Positions 1 to 11,800 of a stretch of DNA of 64,000 bases are shown here, piece after piece. Below the pieces are notes generated by a model, which did no database searches, was not told the DNA's origin, and saw nothing but the letters and a program-made list of their open reading frames with translations. Numbering within the stretch: the stretch's first letter is position 1; every line of letters begins with the position of its first letter. The translations under genes and the position numbers were made by a program. This DNA is from Oscheius tipulae. Lineage: Eukaryota > Nematoda > Chromadorea > Rhabditida > Rhabditidae. The stretch lies in contig JASJZH010000004.1 of assembly GCA_037178975.1 (NCBI GenBank), forward strand, positions 3,348,001 to 3,412,000. The letters run 5' to 3'.

Positions 1-213
1 AAACAGTGGTCAGATTGGGGTCAAGAAGAGGACTTGTGAGGCCGGCGCCAAAGGGTCGGACAGCGCTTTGACACCTTTCTGTCCTTTTGTTCAGGCAGAG
101 AGATAGAGGCTCCGGGTAAACTGAAGCTATTGAAAGAGCCTTTGTTCATCTCGAGAAGCGGTGATTAAAACAACTTTTAGAGTATTTTAATATTCCTAAG
201 GACCCAAACACGA

Positions 214-1032
214 ATGGAACTAAAGAATAGTGTTGTTTTGAAATGCCAAAAGAAGACTGAGAAAGGAGCGACGTCCAAGCGAACCTGGATGACCCAGATC
301 GCCGACGACTGTCCAAAAACTCGACGAAACCGGTTGATCCCCGACGCTAGAACCTGCTGGCCATGGGTGAAAATATCCCCACCCGTATCACTAACACCTA
401 GCTTTTTCGCTATCACGGACTCTCACTTTTTGGCGGAAAGCGCTATTGAAAAAATGTTACAAAAAAGTTATTTATTGAAAGAGCATGGAGCCTTTTCAAA
501 AAGTTCCAAACAATTCGAATGTCAACACATCCTGCCAACAGCTACGGTAGATTCTTTTCTCATCGAAAAGCCACCTTTTCCAGGGAAGTCCCTCCCAAGA
601 AAATGTGCCATAATCCGGAGAACTTACCAAGGAGATGACGTGGAAAAGACGGAACTGCGCTTCGTGTCCTACAGAAGACCGGGCGGCGAGCTGAACAAGA
701 CGGAGTTTTTCGGAGAGGTCGAGCAGTTTCTGAGGGAGCAAATGGAGGACATGGGCAAGAAGGAAAACGAGAGTCAGCTGACGGTATCGACTCATCGTCA
801 GAAGGAGCGCTGTGCTGTGAAAAAGGCCATTCGCAGTCTGGAGAGACTCATCCAATACTACACTCAAATGTCTCAAAGCTCGACGGATCCCCAGTACGGT
901 ATCCTCAAAATGACTATGGAATCTGTCCTAACTGATGTCCGAAAATGTGGGGAAGAAGTCGATTCCACACTTATGGAGAGGATTCGAATGCTGAACAAGA
1001 TCCGGATGACCATCAGCGAGTCGACGGATTGA
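214..1032 (+). CDS. Uncharacterised 272-residue protein
   Basis: A single open frame of 272 codons, which I do not recognise. The C-terminal half (about residue 130 onward) is rich in Lys, Glu and Arg and looks helical. It contains a stretch beginning KCAIIRRTYQGDDVEKTELR and later heptad-like Leu/Ile spacing, which could be a short coiled coil. An AATAAA signal lies about 20 bp after the TGA (near 1052), supporting a real 3' end. The first ~130 residues are less protein-like, so translation could start at an internal Met or the 5' part could hold an unseen intron. No signal peptide or membrane segment is visible. It converges tail to tail with spo-11. Confidence 0.5.
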   Translation: MELKNSVVLKCQKKTEKGATSKRTWMTQIADDCPKTRRNRLIPDARTCWPWVKISPPVSLTPSFFAITDSHFLAESAIEKMLQKSYLLKEHGAFSKSSKQFECQHILPTATVDSFLIEKPPFPGKSLPRKCAIIRRTYQGDDVEKTELRFVSYRRPGGELNKTEFFGEVEQFLREQMEDMGKKENESQLTVSTHRQKERCAVKKAIRSLERLIQYYTQMSQSSTDPQYGILKMTMESVLTDVRKCGEEVDSTLMERIRMLNKIRMTISESTD

Positions 1033-1115
1033 GCAAAAAAGCAGTATTTTATAATAAACTCTTTCTTGGAAACAATCAAAAAGGATATTTACAGACATCA
1101 AGGTACAGGAATTGT

Positions 1116-2401
1116 CTACAGGTGTTCTAATTTTGGTTTGAGGTAAAAAAGTAGAAAATAGCCGGCAGCCATGCTGCTGATTGCTTCGATTTCATACTTG
1201 TGTTTCTGTTTTCGGAGGTATTCCAGCTCGTGGACGAGGTTCTCTTCTCCCAGTCCTTTGGCTCTTCTCAAAACGCGCGTTATCTTCGTGTAGTCGCGGT
1301 TCAGAAGCGGAATATACTGGCTGTCGTCCACTCCCAGAGCTACCACTTCTGACGGTTTCACTCTAAAATAAGCACTTTTCGACAAACAGGACAGGCAAAC
1401 CCTAGCCACTGGATGTCTCTCACAAAAGCGCTCCTTCCTTCCACCTTTTCCGATGTCGCTCCGTATTTGTACGTCAGAAAAATCTCCATTCCTAAAAAAA
1501 ATTCGTATTGTCAAAGAACGAGCGGTACCATGAGGATCTGCATCAAATATTCCGTAAATTGGTATGCTCAATTTTGCTATTAGCCACCGGAGGAACTTGC
1601 GAGTGCAGATGTCCGGATACCCTTTGCCCTATAATGTGACGTGTAAACAGATTGAAAAAGAATTAACTGTGACGAGAATGCTATTCGGGAAAGACTTGAA
1701 ATATTGGTCATCGATAAGTTTTTGAAAAGTGGCGTCTTTCTCAATGACTAGGATGAATCTGGCTGTGGAAATGGGTCGTGAGGTTGTCAAACTTTCTAAA
1801 AATAAAGTTTCTTTGACAAAAGGAAAAAAAGACCTGCTATGAGAAGAGTCTGCATTTTGCAGTCGATCATTGTTTCATCTGTGGGCAGAAGTATCAGATC
1901 CCCCATGAGAAGGCCTTTTGAACTCGACACCTACACAAAATCAGCACACCATCATAATTACAACAAACCACATTGAGCTGGTCTCGTTCGCAATGGAGAA
2001 GATGACATACTTGTGTGAGAGACCTATCGAATTTGCTCTGGGTGCCATACAGCGTCTTGTGATCGTAGTAGAGGTCTCTAGGATTCGATTTAGACAGAAC
2101 AGAATGGAAGTACCGTTTTGTAGAAGATTTTCCTGTACAAAGCAGGCTGTGGACCTGGGCGAGAACACATATATCTTGAGCTAATTTGACGCCAGTTCGT
2201 GGTGTGTAATTGATGACTGGGTCGTCTTCTTTGTCTGATCTGAAAGAAAAGTTATTTCGATGAAAATAAGAGAGGAAAAGAAACAGACGTTTTTAAGCGT
2301 ACTTTCGCTGGAATATCTGGTAGAAGAAGCTGTTGTATCAGATTCAAAAACGACCTCTCTATTTTGTTTCTCGTTCTCCTCCTTTCGACATCATCAGGCA
2401 T
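1116..2401 (-). CDS. spo-11: SPO11 meiotic double-strand-break protein (Topo VI A-like)
   Basis: Topoisomerase VI A-like protein that makes meiotic DNA breaks through a tyrosine-DNA bond. Spliced reading gives NPRDLYYDHKTLYG (near 2030-2085), where the second Tyr of RDLYY is the expected catalytic Tyr. After a 39-nt intron comes SSKGLLMGDLILLP, matching the family STSKGL.AGDL block. The Toprim metal motif reads FDADPHG, then after another intron MEIFLTYKYGATSE, and finally IQWLGVKPSE. Order and spacing follow SPO11 from end to end. The start chosen is ATG at 2401 (MPDDVERRR), directly preceded by TAG, which may itself be a trans-splice acceptor. The first intron needs donor AAAC|gtctg to keep frame. 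It lies 183 bp downstream of CTF18 on the same strand, so it may be an operon member. Confidence 0.93.
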
Positions 2402-2584
2402 CTAATTAGCTACAAATGTAGAATAAACCAGGAGCGAAAGTAGAACGTTTGTTAGCTATACGGATACATCTGGAGACACAATTTCATGGAACGTTTATTC
2501 AAAATGAACAGATTTACAGATCTCGAAAACCAGTATCAAGTTGTCTAAGTGAAATCAAACATACTTCGTAAATGTTCAGTATTG

Positions 2585-5497
2585 TCACGGGAACACATTG
2601 AAAAGACGGACATTTTTTCGGACAGCAGCGCTCACGTTTCCATTGAAGTGGAAGTAGAGAGTGACTGGACTAGTCTCGTTTGCTCGACGGATATTTTCAA
2701 CGGCCAGCATGGCCCTGTTCCCTTGTTTCTTCTCAGAGTCCTCCCTAATCTCGGACTGCACCCGATACAGTTCAATCTAAACACATTGTTAAAAGCAAAG
2801 GGCTAAACGTACATGACGGGCGATCATCTGTCGAATGCTGTTAGGACACGCATTTCGATGACTAACATCCGAAAGATCGAAGAGGGTCAATACATCGATT
2901 CGCCTACAAAAACACATGTCCAGTGCATTGAAACAAAACGAACGGTTGGAAAATGAAGTGGACTTGAGTGCTGACCATCGTTGGAGCAAATGTCAGACCA
3001 AAACTATGCATTGTGGTCACGGCTCCTCTCATTATTTCTCGGTCCTTCTTTCCGTACAGCTGCTCGTTCATCTGAAGTTTTTGAATGGACTACTGTTTGA
3101 TTAAGGTTACCGGTTTGATTTGAGGCTGGACGATCGATACGATGAAAGGTAGAAGATCCTGGACCATTTCTTCGACAGTTCTTCTTCCTGAAAGTTGACT
3201 GCGGATAGTAGCCAAGGTATCCTGTGATTCTCGGTGTCGCTGTACCATGTCTTGTTCGAACTTGGGAAATTGAAGATTGACTCTGGAAATAATATCAGTC
3301 GAGCTAAAAAAGAAGCAGTTACTTGTGGTGCGTGGCGATTATGAGATGAAGAAGAGCGTAGAAGGCGATCTCGTAGCGCATGACAGTGTAATTCTGACTA
3401 TGGCTGACGACTCTATTAATCTCGTCGTGAAAGAGGAAAGTATCCGAAGCGCGATAGAGCGTCTTGATTGGAAGTGATAGTCGAAGGTAGTTGGAGTGGA
3501 GACCGGTCACAAAGCGCTCATTTCCCTCTCCCGCAACATACTTCTGGATTGTTTGAATTCGCCTTGCCTCGTTGTGCAGCATTCTCTTGCTGAAAACTGA
3601 AATTTTGATAGCTAACAATCGCCTACTTGTCCAGATGGCGCCCAAACTCTAAAATCGTGGACCAGCCATCAAACATGGAAGAACTGGATAGATTTTCTGC
3701 TTCGACTGCCTAAAAGATTGCATTGAAAGATTACAAAAGACAAACTTCTTGGATGTCCTTCAATGTAACACAGCTGTGAGCTTGCTTAGTGGCAGCTGCG
3801 ATATACTGTAGAGCATTCAACGCGTGACGAACATCACAGCTACAAAGCTGAACAAGACGAAGAAGACTGTTGCGATCGACTCGGATCTCTTCGCGACAAG
3901 CAATTTGGGAGAATCTCTCCACTAGACGATCCTCTTTCGGCGGAGTCATGAGGACAGAGAGTGCAATTGGACGAAGTTCTCGCAGTGAACGGGCAAAACT
4001 AAAAAATAATTGGGACGAAAGAGATGGAAAGTGATACAGATTGTTACAGATGCAGATTATGGGTCTACGGAGCATTTTTTTGCCAGAAGCCTGAACAGCT
4101 TTGATCAGATGGCGGACAGAGTCAGCAGGAGCTCCGTCGATCTCATCGATAATCAAACAGTTCGGCCGTCCTCTTCCGTTCTAAAACATTTACAAACTAC
4201 AAATTGAAGTCAAGTACCGAAGAAATAGTCCGAGTGCTTCTCGCGGCACCTTCCAGAACTCTTTCGAAATCGGCTACTGTCCTACTGTCACTTCCATTGA
4301 TCTCCACGGTGTCGTAACCGGCATGTCTTGCCACAATCTTTGCCAACGTCGTTTTTCCAAGACCAGCCGGACCGGAGAGGAGAAGAATCTGTCGAAAAAA
4401 CATAAGAAGAAGACAGACGTTTACCTTGTTAGCAGGCCGTCTAATTTTGCCGGAATCTAGGCAGAATATTTCCTTTTTGTTTTCATCCACCAACTGATCT
4501 AGCTCGCTCAATTTACGACGGAAAACGCACTCGTCCCAGAGCTTGAGCCAGGTCAGCAAATTTCGATTGATTTCCTGAACAAAAGCTATTCAGATTTCCA
4601 AAGTGTTTACATCGTCGCTGACTAGTTCGGCGAAACCTTTCGGAGCATACTTGTCCACCCAAAGGGCAGAGTTCCCACTTTCCAGTCTTTGAACAGATTG
4701 AATCTCTGCAAATTGTTCTTCCTCCTCGCGACGAGTTTCTATAGTCTTCCTGGAAATCTTTCCTTTTTAGAGACAAGCTGGAAATTGCCTCAATTCCTCC
4801 ACTTCCTTTGAGATATTATCAAATGCGTACATGAGATTTTCCCTTTTCTCTATCTTCTTCAACCGTTTCATAGCTTTTCCTTCGTTGAATAGTCGAACAT
4901 AGAAACGCTGATCATTCGTATCGCTGCTTACCCCCATCCAGTCACTTCCATCAATTGGTGGCATTGTTAGGATCTGAACCAGTAAGTTCCTTTGAAAGAG
5001 AAACAATATCACTTGTCCCCACACACGCTGCTCAGTTTGGCCATCTGCTACTGTTTTGCCATTTGAATGATTTCCACTTTTCCGAGATCGAGCTTCGACT
5101 ATCTTGTGAGTCATTCGGTCCAGAATTTCTTCCTCGATCAGCTGTCTGTAGCGTTTCGACTCCCGTTCTTCCAGTGTCAGAGGCATTCGCAAGTGCCAAT
5201 CTGAAACGAGTACTTAGAAAAAGAAATTGAGGAAAAAGAACCTAAAGGATGGGAAATGGTGGGATCGTCCTCGATCATCTCACAGAATCGTCTTTTTCCG
5301 GATCGACGATCCAAGCCATTCAACTCAGCCAACGCATTTGCATTTTGACCCGCCGTCTCATTGACAAAAGTCTCGATTTCCCTCTCTTCATCGTCATCTC
5401 TGGAAATCAACTATTTCAATCAAGGATTGAAGAAGACGAACGGGTAATGTAGCACCTCCTCATCGTCGCCGGCAATAACATTGAATTCGTCGTCCAT
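2585..5497 (-). CDS. ctf-18: CTF18/CHTF18 alternative clamp-loader large subunit
   Basis: AAA+ ATPase of the Ctf18-RFC complex, which loads PCNA and supports sister-chromatid cohesion. After an acidic N-terminus (MDDEFNVIAGDDEE) and PPIDGSDW comes the Walker A GPAGLGKTTLAK (near 4365). Walker B IIDEIDG lies near 4145, followed by the lid region with CDVRHALNALQ. The C-terminal helices (KRMLHNEARR, MRYEIAFYALLHL) match CTF18 rather than RFC1. The extreme C-terminus, FNGNVSAAVRKNVRLFNVFP, fits the conserved tail that binds Ctf8/Dcc1. The 5' splice is uncertain: ATG at 5497 keeps frame only if the next exon begins after gatgaagag. A minus-strand AATAAA lies near 2495, between this stop and spo-11. 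Confidence 0.93.
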
Positions 5498-5886
5498 CTA
5501 TTACTACTGTACATGTCAAACCCGAAACAATATGAAATAAATGGTCGCGAAGGCGCAGAAAAGACAGAACTTGAAATCTTACAGGGTATATTTTTCAAAT
5601 CAACAACTTTAATGACGAAAATAACCGTTATTGAACTAGAGAAAACGAGACAATCACGGGATTGGGGGGCTCACCGATTCAGCAACAAGGATAGTCAAAC
5701 TTATGACGAGGTTGAAAATGAAATTACGAGTTCGACATTATGGAAAGGGGTTGAGAAAAAAAACTACCCAAAACGAGCAATTTACTCGACAGAGATCTAT
5801 GTCGCTGGACAATAAATTAAAAGGGGGAAACTAAAAAACGATTAAAAAACAAAATTCAGTACTCAATAAACTGGTTTTGAAGATGT
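5498..5886. other. Gap between CTF18 start and G3BP stop
   Basis: An AT-rich spacer between two same-strand minus genes. A plus-strand open frame of 100 codons (5513-5815) runs through it, but it has no recognisable motif, and its composition resembles untranslated sequence. I see no minus-strand AATAAA. It probably contains the G3BP 3' UTR and the CTF18 leader. Confidence 0.4.
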
Positions 5887-7586
5887 TTAGTTCTGGCCTG
5901 CTGGCTGGCTTTGTCCTCTGAATCCTCCTCGACCGCCTCTTCCTCTGAATCCGCCACTGTTGAAACCGCGGAATCCGCCTCGGAAAGCACCACGTCCATT
6001 GTTATTGAATCCCCGAGATTCGTAGGCCTTCTGCTCGCCGACATTGAGTTCGCCATCGTGTCCGAAAGCAGGGACGCTCAAATTCAAGCGGAAAAGATCT
6101 CCGCGATCCTGAAATTGAGTTTAATTGACGAAAACAGTACGGAAACATACGCCTTTGCCGGAGGTGGCGGCCAAGACCTTCTGGACGTCAGCGGCGTTCT
6201 TCATAACGACGAAAGCATAAGCAGTGCCAGAGGTTTCACCGGGTCGTCCGAGCGCCTTAGGGGGAACAGATACGTTTTCAACTTCACCAAACTCTAAACA
6301 GCTTCGAATGTTTTCAGCAAATAACAGAACTGACTGGAAAAGGCGTCCTTCAAATCACTTTCAACGGCGGCGGCATTCTCAGGGATGATGTTTCTCTGTA
6401 TTCCACCGATGAAAAGGGTCCTCTCGGTGGCTTCTTTTCGTCCAACTGAAATGATAATGATGAAATGACGGATATGAACAAAAGTGTACCGGGCGAATCA
6501 GATTTTTCCTGAGGTTTGGCAGTAGGGGTTTGCTTGGCCGGAGTGTTCTTCGGCTGCATAGGACGAGGTGCATTTGTTTGAGACGCAGGAACAATAGTGA
6601 CGGAAGTCTTAGCGTTTGAACCGCCTCCTACCAGGTTAGCCCAGGTTTTCGGTCCAGATGGAACAGGAGGAACTTCGACAGTCTCGATAACCTTGGAAGG
6701 TTCCTCCTTCTTCTTCGGGGTGGGCTCTTCCTTTCTCGGAGTATGGCGCTTTGTGGGACGTTCTAAATTTCTAAATCTAAAAAAGAGCTAAATAATTATA
6801 CCTTCGTGGGCGCTCTGCTCCTCAACCGGGTTCTTCGGCTTCGTCGGCGTTCCTTGAAGAATTGGAGTCTCAGTCTTACCGGTGTCCGTACGCTTGTGAC
6901 CATTGAGCTGAGGCGGTTGAGCGGCGGGGACGGTCTGAAACTGTAGAGTACCAAATCATTCAAACACGAACAAAACCTTCTCAACGGTAACCTGGGCTAC
7001 AGCGGGTTGCAAGGTAGGAGAGGGCGAAATGGTGGGAGTAGTCGACTTGGAATCCTCCTTGGAGGGAAGGAAGACAAGATCGCAGAACATGAACGCATCG
7101 TTCTGGATGTAGTATTTCTTCAGTCCCTGGGAGGCCAGCAGGAAGGTCTGGGTGAAGCGACGACCCGAAATCTCGCCAAAGACGAGGATCATGATGTTCT
7201 TGTTGTTTTCGATAGTGGCTCCTTTGATAGTGTGGACTTTGATGCGGGTGGAGTTCTCGGTCTTCATATGCTCCTCGAGAGCACGACCAATTCTCTAAAA
7301 AAATAAAATGTAGCATTAGAAGCAAGAAAAGACACCTCCTGTCCGGTAACTTGGGGATTTTCGTTCATCAGCAGGGTAGATTCGTGTCCGTAGAACTTGT
7401 GGACAGTCTTGGGTTCCTCGCAAAGCACCTGGTAATACTGCTTGGCAAATGCACTGGCGATTTCTAAAATATACAATGAGCTGCTCTACCGCTGAAAAAA
7501 TTACCCTGAACACTAGGGTCGGCGATTGAGGGCTCCTTATTCTGGAGGTTAGCTCCCATGATTCCGTCAACAACAGACATGGTCAT
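5887..7586 (-). CDS. gtbp-1: G3BP-like stress-granule protein (NTF2 + RRM + RGG)
   Basis: RNA-binding protein of the Ras-GAP SH3-domain-binding family, which nucleates stress granules in other animals. An N-terminal NTF2-like domain (roughly residues 15-140) contains FAKQYYQVLCEEPKTVHKFY, then HTIKGATIENNKNIMILVFG and the strand RRFTQTFLLA. A long Pro/Thr/Lys-rich linker (SPSPTLQPAVAQVTVEK; many KKP and TPTK stretches) follows. The RRM opens with RTLFIGGIQRNIIPENAAA and carries the RNP1-like strand SGTAYAFVVMKN. The tail is RGG-type (FRGGFRGFNSGGFRGRGGRG) and ends QSQPAGQN. Domain order is exactly that of G3BP. The start at 7586 (MTMSVVDG) follows a tttttcag, so it could be trans-spliced or follow a 5' UTR intron. 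A Met two codons later is equally possible. Confidence 0.93.
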
Positions 7587-8828
7587 TCCTGAAAAATCAA
7601 GATAAGGAAATGAGTAAATGGTAAGCAAGAACCAATTTTGAACAAAAGTTTGAACCGCACTTTTATGGGCAACAAGAGAGAAGTTTTCAAGCGATAACTC
7701 GAAAGAAGAAAAAAGAAGAAAGAAAAAGAGTATTATCTTGTTTCAAAGCACGTTTACGATGAAACTGCTTGGAAGGACCAACTATAGTGTTCCAAAATAA
7801 TAGAGCATTTTACAAACGGTCGCCGTAAAAAGCGTGCTATTCTGAGCGTTTCCAAAGTCCTCTGAAAAAAACGAAACTTCGGACAAGATGAAAGAAATGT
7901 CTTGAAAATTTGAAAGTATTCATAACGCCGCGCGTTTTTAGCCGCGATGGTTTGAAAAATGATATTATTTTTTGAACATACTTTACTGAAATAAAAGTTT
8001 CGAGAAAGCGGATGCAATTGCGAAACAGGAAAAAACGAAAAGGTGAGATAAAGAAAACCGCCAATTTCAAATGGAGAAATCTTAGCACCCGCTACGGTGT
8101 TGAGACGGGTCTTGCCGCGACTCTCATTCTGTCGGTGGTGAGCGTTTTCTTCGCGGTGCGTACGCAACGCGTCCGACCCGTTTGAAAAGGTCGTCGCACA
8201 TACAGCGGCCGAAAACAGCACTTTTCCACGGACGCCTTCTCAGAGAGACAGGCGTAGTCACGCGCTTCAAACTTTTTCTGGAGACTAATAGGTCCCATAC
8301 ATTCATTTTAGCACTAGCTCCTATTAAAAATTGTGTTATTGGAAAAAGGGGCACTATCGATCCAAGGCTGTCGATTTTCACTTGAATCTACAATTAATCT
8401 GCCGTTAGATCGAGTAGTGGAAACAGATATGATCGTTATTTCACATCTTTTTGCAGCGTTTGTGGGGCCTTTGGAGTGACTCTTGAGTGTTTTTTTCTAG
8501 AACGGACCACGCACATGACTGACACATGAAACATAAAAAAATAGTTCTAGGGTTACAAACTGTATCGATCAGTTTGACACACGTCTGTAAATAGTTGTTT
8601 GCGAAAGGTTGAACAAGACAAAAAAGTTGGAACGACTTGGAGAAAAAAATCGGTATCGGGATTTTGCAAGAAATTTTTTTGGCGCCCTTCGGATAACGGT
8701 CTATACAGCTTTTGCGCGCGGTTCGAATTTCCTTTTATTGTTTTATCCTCCTCTCAATCTCCATTTCTTTCCTTCAGTTATGGTATACTCATTACAAGTT
8801 TCAGGATAAGAACCAAACAAAAGCAGCG
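7587..8828. other. Divergent intergenic region, G3BP / SWI-SNF ATPase
   Basis: About 1.24 kb separates the divergent starts of G3BP (minus) and the SWI/SNF ATPase (plus). Minus-strand open frames of 68-155 codons (7754-8381) occur but are low complexity (Phe/Arg/Ser-rich) without known motifs. The region probably holds both promoters and 5' UTR introns. No RNA gene is visible. Confidence 0.4.
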
Positions 8829-11800
8829 ATGAGCCGGCCTGCGTTTGAGCAGTTCACTGGTTGGTTTGACCTATGAGCTTGTCTAGATAAAAGAATTTAG
8901 CTCAACCAGCGCAGCCAGCCGGTGACTTCGCGATTCAGACGCCAATCGGTTCAAATGGAGACTCAGTATCAGAGCAAGCCCAGGAGCTGACGATTGCCAA
9001 GCTAGAGAATACAATTGCCAGCATGGAAGATCAACAGCTGCAGGATGACCCTCGCTATGCCAAAGTCCAACAGTTGAAGTCCAGACTAACAGGTTTGTTA
9101 GCAGATTTCTATTTTTTTATTTCGCTGTTTAGGAGTTCCAATGGAATCTTCTCCTACTGGGCAGGTGTCGCCGGTACCTACGCAGCCGCAGCAAGCGGCA
9201 ACTTCTCAACAGCTCAATCAAATCCGTGCCCAGGTCGAAGCTTACAAACGCTTGGCTCGAAATGAGCCCCTTCCGCCCAATGTTGCTGCCGAAGCCATTA
9301 TTCTCAAGCCGAAGAACACGAACCTTCTTCCGGAACCGTATGAGTACAGTGGTAAAACGGAAACGGGTGAAAAACTTCCTTACGATCTCATGAAGGTAAT
9401 TTCAACCAGCTGTTTTGTCAGTTACAACCGTTTCAGGTTCTACAGCTCCATACTCAACGTTGTAATCGGCCAACGACAATGCCTGTCCCGAAAGGAATGG
9501 ATCCCATGTCGATCATGAAGGAGCGAGAACACAGGTTTTATCGTACGCACTTATTCATCTACCTCGTTTCAGACTGCAAAACCGCATGGGTCTCCGCATT
9601 CGAGAGCTCAGTGATCTTCCTGCCGACATGGCTCCCAATCTTCGAATCAAGGCTGAAATTGAACTGAGAGCTTTACGACTTGCTAATCTCCAGACCCAGG
9701 TAACATAATGGGGCCGCTGTTTAATATCATTCTTTGAAGGTTCGTCAAGAAATTCTTGGAGCCTTGAAGAAGGATACGACTCTGGAAACGGCTCTGAACC
9801 CGTACGCCTATCGGAGAGTGAAGCGCCAGACGTTGCGCGAAGCTCGCGTGACGGAGAAGTTGGAGAAGCAGCAAAAACTCGAGATTGAAAGGAAGAAGAG
9901 GCAGAAGCACGTTGACCTCATGGCAGCCATTCTTCAACACGGCAGAGAGTTTAAGGAGTACCACAGGTTTATTACACATGTATTGTTTATATAGATTAAC
10001 AGGAACAATTTGCTGAAGCAGCAGAAGATGAAGAAGGCTGTCGTCACGTGGCATCAGAACAACGAACGCGAGCGCAAGAAGGACGAGGCCAAGAACGAGA
10101 AACTCCGTATGCAGAAACTCATGCAGGAAGACGAGGAAGGATATCGTGCTCTGCTCGACGAGAAAAAAGTTACTTGTATCGGGTATGCATTTTGTACTAT
10201 TAATTTCAGGATCAACGTCTGGTCTATCTCCTGCAGCAAACTGATGAGTACATTGACAGTCTGTGCAATCTTGTACGTCAGCATCAGACCACGGAAAAGA
10301 AGAAGAAGAAGGACGAGAAGCGCCGTGTCAAGATGGAAGGTAGTCTTTCTCAGTTTCGCAGTACATGACTATTTTTAGACTTTGAAGCCCGTGTTCATGT
10401 GCGCGAGATTGCCACTGGACGTATGCTAACAGAAGACGAGTGTCCCAAACCAGACGAAGTGGAGACATGGCTCGAGACACATCCTGGCCATGAAATCGTC
10501 CCTCGCGATCAGCTGTCCGATGATTCCGACTCTGATGATGATATCGCTCCAGCACCAGAAGAACCGAAGGTAGAAGACGACGAATATGCTGGAATGGACG
10601 AGGAGGCCAAGGCCAAAGCCATCATCGAGAAGGCCCGTAACGAGGAGGATGAGTACGACCAGAAGACGAGAAAGCAGATGGCCGACTACTATGCTACAGC
10701 ACATCGAATCAAGGAGAGAGTCGTCCAACAGCATCCATCCATGGGCGGTGGAAATCCGAACCTCCAGCTGAAACCATACCAAATATCCGGACTCGAATGG
10801 ATGGTCTCCCTCTACAACAACAATCTCAACGGAATCCTTGCTGACGAAATGGGACTTGGCAAGACTATTCAGGTTTTCCGATCGTTCTATAGTCTCTGAA
10901 CAATGATTTCAGACGATTTCCCTGGTTACTTACCTGATGGAAATCAAGCAAAACAACGGCCCCTTCCTCGTAATTGTACCGCTGTCCACCATCTCCAATT
11001 GGCACATGGAATTCGAGAAATGGGCTCCCAATGTCGTAAAGATTGTGTACAAAGGGAACCGAGATGCCAGAAGACGAGTCGAGCAAATCATTCGGAGAGG
11101 ATCCTTCAATGTGCTCTTGACCACGTACGAATACGTAATTAAGGAGAAAGCTCTGCTCGGAAAGGTACTTTAATCTTGTTTTAGTTACTACTGTTTTTTT
11201 AGATTCGTTGGAAGTACATGATCATCGACGAGGGCCATCGTCTAAAGAATCACAACTGCAAGCTGACTCTTATGTTGAACGGCTACTTCCATGCCCAACA
11301 CAGACTGTTGCTGACCGGAACACCTCTCCAAAACAAACTTCCGGAGCTGTGGGCTCTGCTGAACTTCCTTTTGCCCTCGATCTTCAGTTCTTGCGGAACT
11401 TTCGAGCAGTGGTTCAATGCTCCATTCGCTACGACTGGGGAAAAAGTCGAGCTGAACCAAGAAGAGACTATGCTGATCATTCGACGTCTGCACAAGGTAC
11501 TTCGACCGTTCCTCCTTCGTCGTCTCAAGAAAGAAGTCGAGTCGCAGCTGCCTGACAAAACGGAATACGTCATCAAGTGTGACATGTCAGCTCTGCAGAA
11601 GATTCTGTACAAGCACATGAAGAACGGTCTTCTCATCGACAGCAAGCAGTCAACCGGAGGTCGTGCTCTGATGAACACAATTGTGCACTTGCGCAAACTC
11701 TGCAATCATCCCTTTCTCTTCCATAACATCGAAGATTCTTGCGTCGAATACTGGAAGAGAGAAGGCAGTGTAACCGGGTATGCTGTTTCAGGTTTTCCAA

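Noticed and set aside
5513-5815. 100-codon plus-strand frame between CTF18 and G3BP
   Set aside because: Lies in a short same-strand gene gap; no motif and no polyadenylation signal positioned for it.
7754-8381. Overlapping minus-strand frames upstream of G3BP
   Set aside because: Composition is Phe/Ser/Arg-rich and untranslated-like, with no conserved features; more likely promoter and 5' UTR.
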